Positions 46,901 through 57,952 are shown, counted from the stretch's first letter. The stretch: DNA of 64,000 nucleotides from Auriscalpium vulgare (GCA_019915015.1 JAHBBC010000031.1:124001-188000); one strand, 5' to 3'. Notes: generated by a model not told the origin, from the sequence alone. Made by a program: numbers and translations.

Positions 46901-48890
46901 GGGCAGCCCGTTGGGGATGACCTTCGGCGTCCGCGCGTTCGGCGGGGACATTGCGCGGCGGAGATCCTCTGGGTCGACCGGTTGTTGGTTAATTGGTGAC
47001 ATGGCGCGCACGCCATTGATGGTAGGCTGCGTTTGGGACGGTTGCTGTTGGCCGAGCTCGGCCCCTACGGAGCTCTTGCGCGTGGGCCGCTGCCCCTTGT
47101 CCCCCTTGTCCCCTGCGCTTTGGGTAGCTTTCGCGGCGTTTGGCTCAGTAGAAGGGTACTTGATGTGCTCTGCATTGACTTGTTTGGCCGCATGGGGGGA
47201 GCGAAAAGAGGAGGAAAACGCACTGGTATCAAGGACGTGGACTAGTGCCGGTTCGTCTGGCTTCGTAACGGCATAAGACTCTCCACCGAGGACGAACACA
47301 CGGGCCCCACTGCATGCCATAGCGTGGCCGGAGCGGCCGCTTGGGGAAGGGCCCATGTTTTGGAACATAAACCATCGTTGACCTGCCAGCCCATCAGTGA
47401 CCCACATGGACATGTGCGGCGATATACGCACTCGACAGCTTGAACGCAGTCAAGTCTCCGAGATCTTTGCCATCCACACCTCGCCCGCCGAACACATACA
47501 TGACATCGTCCACAAGCGCGGCCGCATGCCCTTCTCGGGGTGATGGGATGTAGCCGATGCACTGCAGCTCTTTCCACCGGCGGGTGGGGACGTCAAACAT
47601 CCAAGTGTCGTTATAGTGATACTGGCCGTCAGTTCCGCCGAAGCTACGTCACGAAGTTCAATAACATTCCGAGAAGAGGCAAGCAAGACTAACAGGATGA
47701 TTCGGTCGCCGTGGGTAACGCAGACGTGACCCGTTCGTCGGGCAGGTTTTTCCGAACCGGGTTGTGGCTCGTACAGCTCCCAAGCGGCCTTGGTTTTTAC
47801 TATATGGCAGCTGAATTAGGATGTGCCGCACTGAATGAAAACGATTGCCACATACGCGAATTAAGGTCAAACGCCCATAGATCATTTAAGAACTCCCCGT
47901 CGACCTGACCGCCGAACACAAAGAACTTGGACCCCACCATGGTCACTGCATGGCCGTACCGCCCGACCGGTCCTGGGCCCGATACACCCACACGTGTCCA
48001 CTCTCTTGAGCCTGCCGCCGTGTCAATCCCTTATCATTCACAGGGTAAAACAGCTACAGCAACCCACCAAGGTTGAGCAGGTAAAGCGATTCGTCCTGCT
48101 TGTCATTCGGGCGTGCCCGCGCATCGGTCTTCGTGTCGCCTCCCCATACCAACAGCACGCTGCTCACGAGCGCACTGGCGTGCCCGACACGGGGCGACGG
48201 GATCTCTCCGCTGGTCTGCAAAAGCGTCGCGGAGAGTTCGCGCGTCGAGAAAACATAGAGGTCATTGCGCGCGGACTCGTGCACGAGCCCTCCAAAGAGG
48301 TACAGCTCGCCGGTCGAGGTCGCGGTCGCAGGGAGGGCATGGCCATAGCGCGGAAACGGTGAGGGAGATGGCGCGGAAGTGGACGCCCCGCTCGGTTTTG
48401 AGATGTACACAGGCGGTAGGACGTGTAGCCGCCGTGCGGACCACGGGTATGCAGGGCGCGTGGGCTGCGCAGAGGGCTGGGGTTGGGAGGCCTGCTGCTG
48501 TTGCTGCTGCAGCTGTGATGGCGGGGTCTGTTGCTGTTGCGGGGGCGTTTGTTGGGTCGGCTGTGACGGGCCTTGGGAGGCAAGCCCGTTGGGGGCGGAG
48601 GGTGCGCTACCAGGGCTGTTACCGCGCGGGCGCGAGCCGGAGGCGGCCTGAGCAAGCGAGGCGGGGGAGGGCTGCTGCTGGGGCCTGCGAACGGGTGATG
48701 ATGATGGGCAACGGCGAGCTGGCACACGAGCGGGGAACTTACACGTCGCTGTCGCGGGGTGCTGCCTGAGCGGCAGCAGATGCCTGCTGCTGCTTGTCCT
48801 GGGGAATGAAGGACTGCGGTCAGAGTGAGCAGGAAGAAATGGCGTGGATGGACGGACATTTGGCTGCTTCTTCCGCGAGAAGAAGGACAT
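43963..48890 (-). CDS. Kelch-repeat coiled-coil cell-end marker protein, Tea1/Kel1-like
   Basis: A polarity protein that in yeasts marks growing cell ends. It starts [11 protein letters not shown] (ATG at 48890). A Gln/Pro-rich linker with a (CAG)n-type tract near 48490-48545 follows. About six kelch repeats come next, with motifs [11 protein letters not shown]...[124 protein letters not shown] and [20 protein letters not shown]. Then comes a disordered Ser-rich stretch and a long coiled coil (about 46300-44000) with heptads such as [35 protein letters not shown]. The C-terminus is [10 protein letters not shown]. The order of kelch propeller, linker and coiled coil is that of Tea1 and Kel1/2. 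About ten introns, one near 48675-48880 long. Confidence 0.9.
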
Positions 48891-50018
48891 TCTCCTTGTT
48901 CTGGTTGGGAAGATAGACGGTATGGCTGGCTCGGGCGAGGAGGGGGAGGAAGGGGGAGGGGCTGGCAGAGGACCGGAGACAGGTCCTGCCTGCAATGCTC
49001 AATCTTCTGTACGGTGGACCTCTTCCAGCGTGCAACTCGTCCTCGTAACCACCTGATCCCCGTATTGGGCTCGCACCTTCCCACGCCCTCCCAATATCTT
49101 TTTTCTCTTTTTTCCTCACCCTCCCGCCCGACCCGGTCACCATCGGCAACAACGCCGCCGCCTCTCCAACACGTCTCCAACACGCCGCCGCCACCGCCAG
49201 CCGGCCAGCTTGCACCTCTGCACGCAACCCGCTGCAACTCAAGGCCTTATCAACGTCCCATGCTGTCACCTGGTGCGTGCATATAGGATATGATGCCCGC
49301 CCATTCGACACCACGCCGGCCCTGGCCAGCACTGCATTTATCATTCTCTCGCGCTCGGTCCCGGCCGTCTATTACGCCAAAGTCAAAGTACCAACTGTTC
49401 GTATCACCGGTGTCCTTTCAAGCCCCACGGATGCAATTCATCCTCGACCCGCCGGCACACTAGCTACCAGGGCCCTATTCATTCCAGGTGATGATGTGGT
49501 CGTCGCGCTCCGAGTTGTGGTCCCGCTTGCGGTGCATCATCACGCGATCGCGCGAGGGGAACAGACGGTTGCACTCTGGACCTGCCCTCAGCCTGCCGCA
49601 CATCCCGGCGCGCGCACAATCAGCACTCACCGTCAAACGCGCATATGAAGATCGGCGTCCTGCATGGCGTTATATTAGGCTGAGATGTTATTCGGGCAGT
49701 GGTTACTGTGCTCGTGCTCACTCTGAGGGGTTGGTTACCCGAGCTGCGCCCGTGGCGATCTGCTCTTTCGTGCTGATCCCTACACATGCCCGTGATGCCA
49801 TCAGCCACCGCCACGAGCATTCTTCACGATGGTTCATACCATCTTGGATCGCGGGCTGAGAGGGCAGAACAGACGGGAGCTTGGGGTGCGCTGCCGTCGC
49901 CGTCATGGACGTCAATCCGCAGGTGTGTGACGCCGCATTGTCACGACGCCTGGTGACCGAGCCGCTGGCGGATCGAGAACGTACTACTATACCAACTACG
50001 GTCATAGTATGTGGCAAT
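48891..50018. other. Intergenic, no confident gene
   Basis: Promoter side of the kelch gene and the left flank of the inverted-repeat element. The short frames near 49270-49860 resemble no family. Confidence 0.4.
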
Positions 50019-50160
50019 GGGTCCGTCCTAGACTCGTAACCAGCCGTACTGACGACGATGTTGAGAGGGGGAGGAATCGTCGTCAGACGGACTGGCAGAA
50101 CTGAGTTTGAATCCCTATGAAGCGCGTGCTACCGGAAAAGGATACCCGGACCGGGGACGG
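50019..50160 (+). repeat. Left terminal inverted repeat
   Basis: Pairs with 51041-51180. The conserved core runs from GAACTGAGTTTGAATC to GGATACCCGG (50098-50149). The outer 80 bp are more diverged apart from the hairpin. Confidence 0.75.
50049..50086 (+). repeat. Subterminal hairpin in the left arm
   Basis: CTGACGACGA (50049-50058) and TCGTCGTCAG (50077-50086) form a perfect 10-bp stem with an 18-nt purine-rich loop. Confidence 0.75.
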
Positions 50161-50234
50161 ACCGACGCGCGCGCCCCGCAGACACGACGTGTCGCGTCCA
50201 CCTCTCAGCACATACCTCCTCGCTGTATACCCAG

Positions 50235-50984
50235 ATGTTGCCATATACCCCTTTAAGCAACAAACGACACATTGAAGAAGCTTCTGGTGCATCTTCACGC
50301 CCGAGAAAGCGTGCCAAGGGACAATTCAATGGAGTTCTCGTTGACTTTGAGGCAGCAGCACCATTACCGACATTTCAACCTCTATCTCCCCTTCCGTTGA
50401 CTCTATAGCTCACTAACACCCCGCAAGAGACTCCTATATTACTTCCTGGTTTTTGGAACGCGTTTCCCTCACCGCTTTCAGAAGTATTCGGTACTCCCAA
50501 CTTCACACACCCGCCTTCCACCCGGCCACTCATCTCGATCTATACCCCTTCTGCCAGCACTCGCAGCATGCCTCTCTCCACTCGACCTTGTGACTCGGCT
50601 AGCAGATCCATCCACCGCACTTGGAGATATGTTCCGCACACAGTGGTACCGGGTGTATTCTGACGGCCTCGATCACTTCCTCGACACGGTCATGCAAGAC
50701 CCGCGAGGCTCGGACAAAATGAGGACGTGGATGAAGCCCCATGTGATCGTCGCTGTCGAACGCATTGTCTCCGAAGAGATGTCTCTGGTTCAAGACATTC
50801 TGTATCTGCCGAGTCTAGAGTCTGTCACGGCACCGTTCATCAGCGCGTGGTTGAGTGGCTCAAGTCGAGAGCCTATGAGCTGTGTAGCATTCTGCCATAG
50901 ATCTGAGTCTGACAACTCATATATGGCCTGAATGAGCTTCAGGAAGGTCTAGACGTGCTGATAGAGGCGGTGCGGGGGCTGTAG
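50235..50984 (+). CDS. Unknown small protein inside the inverted-repeat element
   Basis: No family recognised. Exon 1, from the ATG at 50235, gives MLPYTPLSNKRHIEEASG, then SRPRKRAKGQFNGVLVDFEAAAPLPTF, with a nuclear-localisation-like PRKRAK. A second open stretch (about 50430-50585) gives TPILLPGFWNAFPSPLSEVFGTPNFTHPPSTRPLISIYTPS. A third (about 50610-50820) gives ADPSTALGDMFRTQWYRVYSDGLDHFLDTVMQDPRGSDKMRTWMKPHVIVAVERIVSEEMSL. A last piece encodes LQEGLDVLIEAVRGL and stops at 50984. The frames differ, so two or three introns are assumed; candidate acceptors lie near 50428 and 50609. The exon joins are tentative, and the stop could instead be at 50931. It resembles neither a transposase nor a reverse transcriptase. 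The composition looks coding. Confidence 0.45.
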
Positions 50985-51040
50985 CCTGTCATAGCAGTAG
51001 CGAACGGAGACGCGTCGCGGCGGTCCTGGCGGACCTCAGG

Positions 51041-51180
51041 CCCGTCCGCGGGCCGGGTATCCTTTTATGGTAGCACGCGCTTCATAGAGATTTAAACTCA
51101 GTTCGACCGGTCTGTCTGGCGACAACACCCTCCCCATCTCGTTGTCGCCGGACAGACGGTCACCGGTCTAGGTCCGTCCG
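51041..51180 (-). repeat. Right terminal inverted repeat
   Basis: Reverse complement of the left arm. The core at 51053-51104 differs from the left core at only four positions. Confidence 0.75.
51110..51157 (-). repeat. Subterminal hairpin in the right arm
   Basis: The arms 51110-51126 and 51141-51157 form a 17-bp stem with one T-G wobble and a 14-nt loop. It occupies the same place as the left hairpin. Its inner 10 bp differ from that stem by two compensatory pair changes. Confidence 0.75.
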
Positions 51181-51277
51181 TGTAATCGTTATTATTGCAA
51201 TGAGCCAAGTGCTATCTAAAGTCAAAAATATGATACGCATTATATCCGCCCATAATAGAAATATGTGCTCTCCAAAG

Positions 51278-53281
51278 CTACCTCGCATCCTCCTCCCTAT
51301 CCGAGGCTGCATCCCACGGATCGTCCGCATCATCCACGCTGCCCCTCCTCTCCGTCCCCTTCGTTGTCCCCTCCCCCGCAACCTTCCTCCCAAGCCCCTC
51401 CACCCCATCGCCGCCCGCATCTGCTGGCGCCACGCCGTCGACCTCGCGCGCGACGAGGTCCGCGACGCCGAGGTAGAACGTCGCGGGCTTAAACTTGATC
51501 TCGCGCCCGCGCAGCGACGCCCACTTATACCGCGCGGTGTTGATCCACCCGACGAGGTCGAGGTGGTTTACGTCTTCGAGCGTGCCAAGATATGTGCCCT
51601 GTGGCGTCAGTGTCAGTATAGAGAGACAAACGTTTAGTGTTTTAAGGGAGACGAACCCATTTGGAGGACTCGACAGAGACAAGCCCGTCGTTTGGGCCTT
51701 CTTTTTCCAAAATCACAGAATGTGGCCACCTAGCCGCACTTGCATTTAGCATAGCACGAGCCCATACAGGAGACGCCACGTACTTCCACGTATCGATTAA
51801 CCCAGGAGCGTACACCGCGCCCCAGCTGAAATACCGTACGCCCGGCACATCCGGCGTCTCTGTATTGAACTTCTCCATCGCGTCAATCGTGAGCGACGAG
51901 AACGCCGCGCCGTCGCCGCCGCCGTTCGGGAGCATGTCGAGCAGCGACAGCAGCGTCGGGAAGCGCTCCGAGCCGACCGTGTCGAGAAAGTGGTCTGCGA
52001 ACGCGGAGCCACGGTGCGGCGTCGCGACAGTCGTGATCGAGAGCACTTTGAACGTGTGGTCTCGCAGATGTGAGGCGAGGTAGCGGCAGTCTAGACCGCC
52101 CTAACAAGCGCGGTCAGTCGTGCCTCGAAACGGAAATCGAGAGCAATGCAAGGAGCGCACCATGCTGTGGCCGATGAGATGCACGGATCGGCCGGGGTAG
52201 GCGTCCTCGATGCTCTTCTCGAGCACGCGCGCGCGGTCGGCGGGGCTGCTCGTGGCGGGCACGCGTGTCATGAGCACCTCGGTACCGTTCGCCTGCAGGA
52301 CCTCCTTGATGCCGCGCCAGTGCGTGACCTCGAGAGGCGCAATTGCCGGTCCGATGGTAACAGAGTCAAAGCCTAGCAGCCCATGGCAAAACACGACAGG
52401 ATGTTTCGGGGAGACATCTGGAAAGAAGGGCGTGAGCACAAGACACACTGCGACAATGACGAACACGCACATTTTTGCTTCAAGTGCGAATGCTCCTCCT
52501 CCACCGTCGGCGCACGGTCCTCCTCGGTGAGCAGCTGATCCACATTCTCCTTATTCTCGCTCTGGAACCACCACCACGACGGCACACTCGTCGTACTGAA
52601 CGCAAAACTCTGCGCTGGCGCACGCCTCGGCTCCCGTGCGGGGGTCGCGGGGAAGTACCCGCTGGCACTGCTGCTGCTGCTGCTCCGGTCGCGCAGGGAG
52701 CGGAGAGTCGCGACGCTCGAGCGGTCCGGCGGCGAGTGCTGCACGGCGATGGGCGCGTAGGGCGCGTCTGGCGGAGGGTCGTACGGGTACGCAGCGGGTG
52801 GGACGCGCGAGAGCGCGGCGGTGGGCAGGGTCGCGCGCGCGAGCGTCTGGAGGACGGCCGGCGCGCGGGTGGGGAGGAAGGGCGCGGGGTGTGCGGAGCG
52901 TGCAGGCTGGGGACGGGCGGGCAGGGCGAGCGGCGAGGAGAGGGCGTCTTGTAGGGCGTCAAGCGAGGGTGGCGAGGGCGGTAATGAGGAGCTGGACGGG
53001 AGAGAGGACGAGGAGAGGGACGCAGAGGATGGGCTGCGTCCGAGCCAGCGCAAGACGGGGTGGGTCGAGCGATGCGGAGAGTCGGATGTCTGGACTGCTG
53101 TGGGCGGGGGCATTGCAGGAAGAACGGGCTCTGGAAGCCTGAGGGGGCGCGGCTTGGGTCGATGGGGCGCGGGGCGTGGGGCACGCATGTCTGCGACTGC
53201 GGTTTGTGCGGCTGCGGCGAGGTCGAGGAACGTGCGCGAAGACGAGGTGCGCAGAGACTGGACGACGTCGGGGTCGTTCAT
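51278..53281 (-). CDS. Alpha/beta-hydrolase lipase with long disordered N-terminus
   Basis: A serine lipase probably acting on acylglycerols. The first 250 or so residues (MNDPDVVQSLRTSSSRTFLDLAAAAQTAVADMRAP, then Pro/Ser-rich) are low in complexity. The catalytic domain starts after an intron that joins HLKQK to YVSPKHPVVFCHGLLGFDSV, where HG is the oxyanion element. The nucleophile elbow GHSMGG is rebuilt across an intron near 52095-52160 (HLIGHSM joined to GGLDCRYLASHLRDHT). STVATPHRGSAFADHFLD follows. A candidate acid is in GPNDGLVSVESSKW, and the His is in LGTLEDVNHLDLVGW. The arrangement is that of fungal intracellular triacylglycerol lipases. No signal peptide is seen, so a cytosolic or organelle site is likely. 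The charged tail ends AASDREEDAR. Confidence 0.88.
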
Positions 53282-53646
53282 CTCGAGGTCGGTGCCATGA
53301 GCCAGGCGGGCGTCGGGCTTGCGCTGCGAGTCTTGACGTGCTTCCCTGCCGGGATGCGAGCAAGCTCATTGCCCGCGCTCCCTCTTTGGGATCCATGATC
53401 TAACCTCGCCACACACTCGCAGAGTCGCACGACATACACCCCGTCGCCGCTCAGCGATGTCGATGAGCACCACAATGTCGATAATGCGTTCATCATTGTG
53501 ATAAAAAAGAAATGTGCAAAAGAACGTGGAAAAACGAGCAGATATTATCCTACAATTGCCGAATGCCTCTCGGATCTCCCACATGCCTATGCGCAGGCTT
53601 GGTATCTCGAGAGGCCCTCCACTACAGTGCCGTCCAGATGCAACGC
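53282..53646. other. Intergenic, no gene seen
   Basis: A 365-nt spacer with the lipase promoter and the 3' flank of the NIPSNAP gene. Confidence 0.5.
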
Positions 53647-54891
53647 TCACTTCAGCGGGCTGAAAGGCAGCGGCACCATGATTAAGGAGTCCATCGACTT
53701 CGCGAGCTGCGAGCTCTGCAAGTGCCATGCGTGAGTGGTGATCAGCGGCCTGCGCGGGCGAGAGCATACCTTGTGCACGGTGTCGGCCCAGCCGTCCAAC
53801 TGCCATGCCTGGTCGCGCTTCGCCTTCCGCGTCTGCAGATCCCTACATACGACTCCTAGTGAGAACGAGGGCGAGCGTGCAAGAGAGGACCAGCGTACGG
53901 GTACTGCCACATGTGATACACCTGGTGAAGCCGTCCCACCTGCGAGTACCACGCGCCAACGGGCTCTACGAACTTCCTGCGCGCCTCGATGCCCTTCCGC
54001 CTACCCATCAGTCAGCCGACACATTCTCGCGCGTGCTAGCATGGTATACGCACCACGCAGATTCCCACTCGAGGAGCCGGCCAGGGTGCAGCTGGTACAC
54101 CCGCAGCTCGAAGATGCCGCCCTCCTCGTGCGGGGGCGCCGTCGGCAGGAAGGCAAACTCCTGCGCGAGGTGTGTGGAGCGGGACCGGAGGAATGGGCGC
54201 ATTGCATTGTGTGCGCTCGTGTGCTGGACAGCGTGCGTTAGCACCAGCGAACGGTCGAGAGGCAAAGAGCACACCTCAGAATTGAGCACCTTCTTCCACG
54301 CCTTGTCGAAGCCTGCTTCGTTTGTGTACTCGAGGATGTGGTCTACCGGGGACCGCGTCAGCGCGCATCGAGTCGGAGGAGTTCATGCACGTACAGAATG
54401 TGTCCTGCTCGCCCACGACAGTCTCAAAATTTCCCGAAAGCTTCACCTGAAGCTCTCCATCGTCCCTCAGCCCCGTATAATACTTCTCCCTGCACCCGAC
54501 CGCAACCCGTTAGCTAGCAACTTCCACGAGGTGGCAGCACATGGGACATACGCGGCCTGCTTGTACTCATCGACCTGGTCCGGCTTCACCGTGTGCACTG
54601 CGCGCGCCGTCAGTCGCGCCGTGAGATGGCCGCGCGCATCACGCACCCTCGAAAGCGTGGAGGTACTTCCCGCGCGCGACGATCTTGGAGTGCTGCAACG
54701 GCTCAAGGTCGCCTGCCTCCTTCGCCTCGGGTGAACCGTGCAAGATATTCTAACATGCCATAGCAGGACACGCGCGGACGTTAGCACCACGGGCAGGGTG
54801 TAGGGGTGGGGGTCACCTGGACGGATATAGTGCGTGTTGCGCTCGGGAGCGCGGTCGGGCGCAGGCTGCGTGCTGCGAGTCGGGAGAGCAT
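53647..54891 (-). CDS. NIPSNAP-family mitochondrial protein
   Basis: The ATG at 54891 opens MLSRLAARSLRPTALPSATRTISVQ, a strong mitochondrial presequence. After introns come NILHGSPEAKEAGDLEPLQHSKIVARGKYLHAFE and AVHTVKPDQVDEYKQAAEKYYTGLRDDGELQVKLSGNFETVVGEQD. Then follow EYTNEAGFDKAWKKVLNSE, EFAFLPTAPPHEEGGIFELRVYQLHPGRLLEWESAW and QTRKAKRDQAWQLDGWADTVHK. It ends SLIMVPLPFSPLK. Two ferredoxin-like NIPSNAP domains (VKPDQV-EYK and FELRVYQLHPG-L-EWE) are visible. The family is mitochondrial in animals; its molecular function is not settled. Five or more introns. Confidence 0.88.
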
Positions 54892-55636
54892 CGTGCAGTG
54901 ACTGCGCTGAATCTAGGTAGTTGGCGCGGACAACTGGGGTGAGGATGGGATACGACGACGACGAGGAGACCTGCGCGGCGCGGAGGCGCGCGGCGACTGC
55001 GGCGACTGCTTCCGCCGCTCATCAAGTGACGTAAGCGGGGTTGCGCATGGCAGAAATCATCTGGCAAGTCAATTAGGACCACATCCTTCGTCATTAGATT
55101 CGTGAAACACGCTCGGTGGCAGTTCACTGGCCGGTGGCGGCGATCACCAGCATATTCCATGACTCGATGAAACTCTCTGGGGGCTGTTGCTGGGAGTCTC
55201 GGACACGAAACAAACGTAGCTGCACGCTGTTTCAATATGAGTAACGGCGACTCCATGGACGAATGGGAGTCGACTAGACTCTAGAGGCACGGCCTACCAG
55301 GGGAAGATCTATCTTGCATACAGACTTGAAGCTCCGAGTCCGGTTCAGTGGCCAGTTCTGCATTACTCCGACTCGACTCGGAACGCTGCCGCTTGCGATA
55401 GGATCCGCTTCGCAGACGGGGCGATATATAGTTCGCCAGAGCTTCCATGAATGTAGCTGTGAAACTAGGGTATACACGCATGTGAGGCCGACAATATGGG
55501 ACGATAAGGGACCGGGCTTTGCGATCCCCATGGTGTTAGTAATGTCGGTGGGCAGAACGGTGGATCCTGAACGGAAGTTGCCGGCGATGAACAGTCATTG
55601 CTTTGCTCAACTCGAGTCAACGCCACTGGCCTCCCC
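54892..55636. other. Divergent intergenic region
   Basis: 745 nt between the start codons of the NIPSNAP gene (-) and the MoaA gene (+). It must contain both promoters. No supported gene. Confidence 0.5.
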
Positions 55637-57122
55637 ATGCTCGCTCCAAGATCAACCACCTCTCGAACATGGTCTCTGCCATCAGTTTCACGCAGATACA
55701 CAACCCCATCCAGCCTCGCCCACGCACAGCCGGTCGCCCTCAACCGCAGAGCCCTCATCCAGGTCCGTTTCCTCTCGCCATCCCACCGTCTCATCTCCAA
55801 CATAGATGCGCACAGGAAAAGCTCGCGTCCGTTGATGCCCTCCACCCGGGATCCCCATATTTGGTAGACACCTTCGGCCGGCACCATAACTACCTGCGTA
55901 TATCTCTCACGGAGAGGTGCAATTTACGATGTAATTATGCGTCTTCTGATCCGTTGCAAGTCCTCCTGACGGCTACAACAGGCTTCTACTGCATGCCAGA
56001 AGAGGGCATAGAATTATCTCCGAAACAGAACATTCTCTCAAACGACGAGATCATCCGTTTGGCTGCCTTGTTCGTCAAGAGCGGCGTCACAAAGATACGA
56101 TTGACCGGCGGAGAGCCGACCATCCGGAAAGGCATCGTGGACCTCGTGGGTGTGTGCCCTGTGCTTGTTCATATATGCACTCCGTTTCACGCGCATACAT
56201 AGCCCGCCTGAGCGCGCTCCGTGAATATGGGCTGAAGTCCATCGGGATGACTAGCAACGGCCTCATTTTGCATCGGCACCTGCCGTCGTTGGTGGAGAAC
56301 GGCTTGACCCATCTCAACCTCAGGTAAGTGTTTTTCTAGCCCGCTAGAAAATCACTCAGAACCCCTATAGCTTGGACACGCTAGATCCGTTCAAATTTGA
56401 GATCATGACGCGGCGCATGGGTCACGAAGCCGTGCTGAAGACGCTCAATATGGCTCTGGCCGCCCCAGTCCTGAAGACCAAAATGAACGTTGTGGTCATC
56501 AAGGGTCTCAACGACTCCGAAGTGCTCGACTTCGTTGAGATGACCAAAGATCAAGATCTGTCCATCCGTTTCATCGAATTCATGCCTTTCACAGGTGTGT
56601 ACCCATATAGACTAACAGCCGAGGGTTCAAGTAATATTCCGGCTCAGGGAACAAGTGGGACAAAGCGAAGATGGTGCCGTCAGCGGAATTGCTCTCCAAT
56701 ATTTCTGCACAGCATCCAGGCATCACAAAGGCTGCCGACGAGCTGAACGACACCGCGCGCTCGTACCGCATCCCAGGCTATCGCGGCAGTGTGGGCTTCA
56801 TCAGCAGCATGTCCGACCACTTCTGCAGCTCGTGCAATCGCCTGCGACTCACGGCGGACGGCCAGATAAAGGTTTGTCCGCCGACCCTATATTCGCTTGT
56901 CGAGTAGTAACAGTTTTCTCGCTGTTGCCTCCTCTGTCCGCCCAGGTTTGCCTCTTTGACGCCAAGGAAGTCTCTCTGCGCGATCAGATGCGTATGGGCG
57001 TGGACGACGCGACCTTGCTGCAGACGATAGGCCGTGCTGTGCGCGGGAAGAACGAGAAACACGCCGGTATGGAAGACATCGACGTTGTCACGAATAGACC
57101 CATGATTCTCATTGGCGGCTGA
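55637..57122 (+). CDS. GTP 3',8-cyclase, MoaA/MOCS1A type
   Basis: A radical-SAM enzyme that starts molybdenum-cofactor synthesis from GTP. Exon 1 (ATG at 55637) encodes [42 protein letters not shown], a clear mitochondrial presequence. An intron at about 55763-55819 leads to [38 protein letters not shown]. The first [4Fe-4S] motif, C-N-L-R-C-F-Y-C, is completed across an intron near 55930-55982. [31 protein letters not shown] and [13 protein letters not shown] follow. The second cluster is [24 protein letters not shown] (C-x2-C-x13-C). The protein ends MILIGG; a free C-terminal Gly-Gly is essential in human MOCS1A. The stop is 110 nt before the MoaC start. Confidence 0.93.
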
Positions 57123-57232
57123 TCACTCTTGTATCGATACTTGCACCATGTGTATGTGGGCATTTTATTGCCCGACCCACCAGTGGCTGATCGCGCATCT
57201 ACGTACCAGGTATCATTATAGCTACAGCACCC

Positions 57233-57952
57233 ATGCGCATCATCCAATCACGTTCTGCACTTGGCTTGCTTCGTGCTCATCGGACCAAGGAGCTCCCTAT
57301 GCATCTGTTGACATCGCAGCGCCCTATGCACAACCAAATCCGCCTTAGATCATCAAAAGCCGGCGAGGCGAGCTTACCCACGCTCACACACATCGATTCT
57401 CAAGGTCGGCCCGTCATGGTAGACGTCACTTCCAAGGCTCCCTCCTCTCGCCAGGCGACCGCTTCGGGGTGCATCTACCTCCCGCGCGTCGCGTACGACC
57501 TCCTTTTACCAGCACTCAACTCCGACTCTGGATCTCAGTCCCAAGTTGCGACCCCCGACGACGACTCTGCGCTAGAAAAGGCAAAGGCGAAGGCGCGCGG
57601 GAAGGGCGACGTCCTCGCCGTCGCGCAGCTCGCGGGCATCATGGCGGCAAAGCGTACCGCGGACCTCATTCCATTGTGCCACCCGCTGCCGCTCACCCAC
57701 GTTTCCGTCACTCTGACACCACACACGGACGCCGCGACTGGTGCGCATAGTGTGCGGTGCACGGCGACGGCGGCGTGCGAAGGGAAGACGGGCGTCGAGA
57801 TGGAGGCGCTCACGGCCGTATCTGTCAGCCTGCTCACGGTGTGGGACATGCTGAAGGCCGTCGCGGGGCGGGAGATGCTCATCGGGGACATTTGCGTCAC
57901 GCATAAGGCGGGCGGCAAAGGCGGCGATTTCGTCCGCGAGGGCGGAAATTAG
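57233..57952 (+). CDS. Cyclic pyranopterin monophosphate synthase, MoaC/MOCS1B type
   Basis: This enzyme acts right after MoaA to make cyclic pyranopterin monophosphate. It is a single open frame of 239 codons without introns. The first 45 residues ([43 protein letters not shown]) are Arg/Ser-rich without acids apart from one Glu, like a mitochondrial presequence. The MoaC domain follows: [87 protein letters not shown] and [14 protein letters not shown]. The conserved Lys, His, Glu and Asp positions ([23 protein letters not shown]) are present. An insert of about 25 residues ([30 protein letters not shown]) is unusual. It follows MoaA on the same strand. Confidence 0.92.
   Translation: MRIIQSRSALGLLRAHRTKELPMHLLTSQRPMHNQIRLRSSKAGEASLPTLTHIDSQGRPVMVDVTSKAPSSRQATASGCIYLPRVAYDLLLPALNSDSGSQSQVATPDDDSALEKAKAKARGKGDVLAVAQLAGIMAAKRTADLIPLCHPLPLTHVSVTLTPHTDAATGAHSVRCTATAACEGKTGVEMEALTAVSVSLLTVWDMLKAVAGREMLIGDICVTHKAGGKGGDFVREGGN

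Larger units (their letters stand above)
50019..51180. mobile_element. 1.16-kb terminal-inverted-repeat element with a passenger gene
   Basis: The two ends are inverted copies of about 140 bp. The best block, 50098-50149 against 51053-51104 in reverse complement, matches at 48 of 52 bases by eye. The outer edges also match in part (gtccgtcctagac on the left, cggacctagac in the reversed right end). Each arm carries a hairpin close to its tip. Such a layout is typical of DNA transposons or MITEs, but no transposase was recognised. The interior instead encodes a small spliced protein of unknown kind. Target-site duplications could not be fixed, since the ends differ in their outermost bases. A pair of inverted repeats flanking a host gene is the alternative. 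Confidence 0.65.

Noticed and set aside
48480..48560. CTG/CAG-type repeat as a mobile or unstable element
   Set aside because: It encodes a Gln/Pro linker in the kelch protein, which is common in such linkers.
50098..50130. tRNA-like boxes (TGGCAGAACTGAG and GTTTGAATCCC) in the left inverted repeat
   Set aside because: The two boxes are only a few bases apart, and no cloverleaf can be drawn. They are simply part of the inverted-repeat core.
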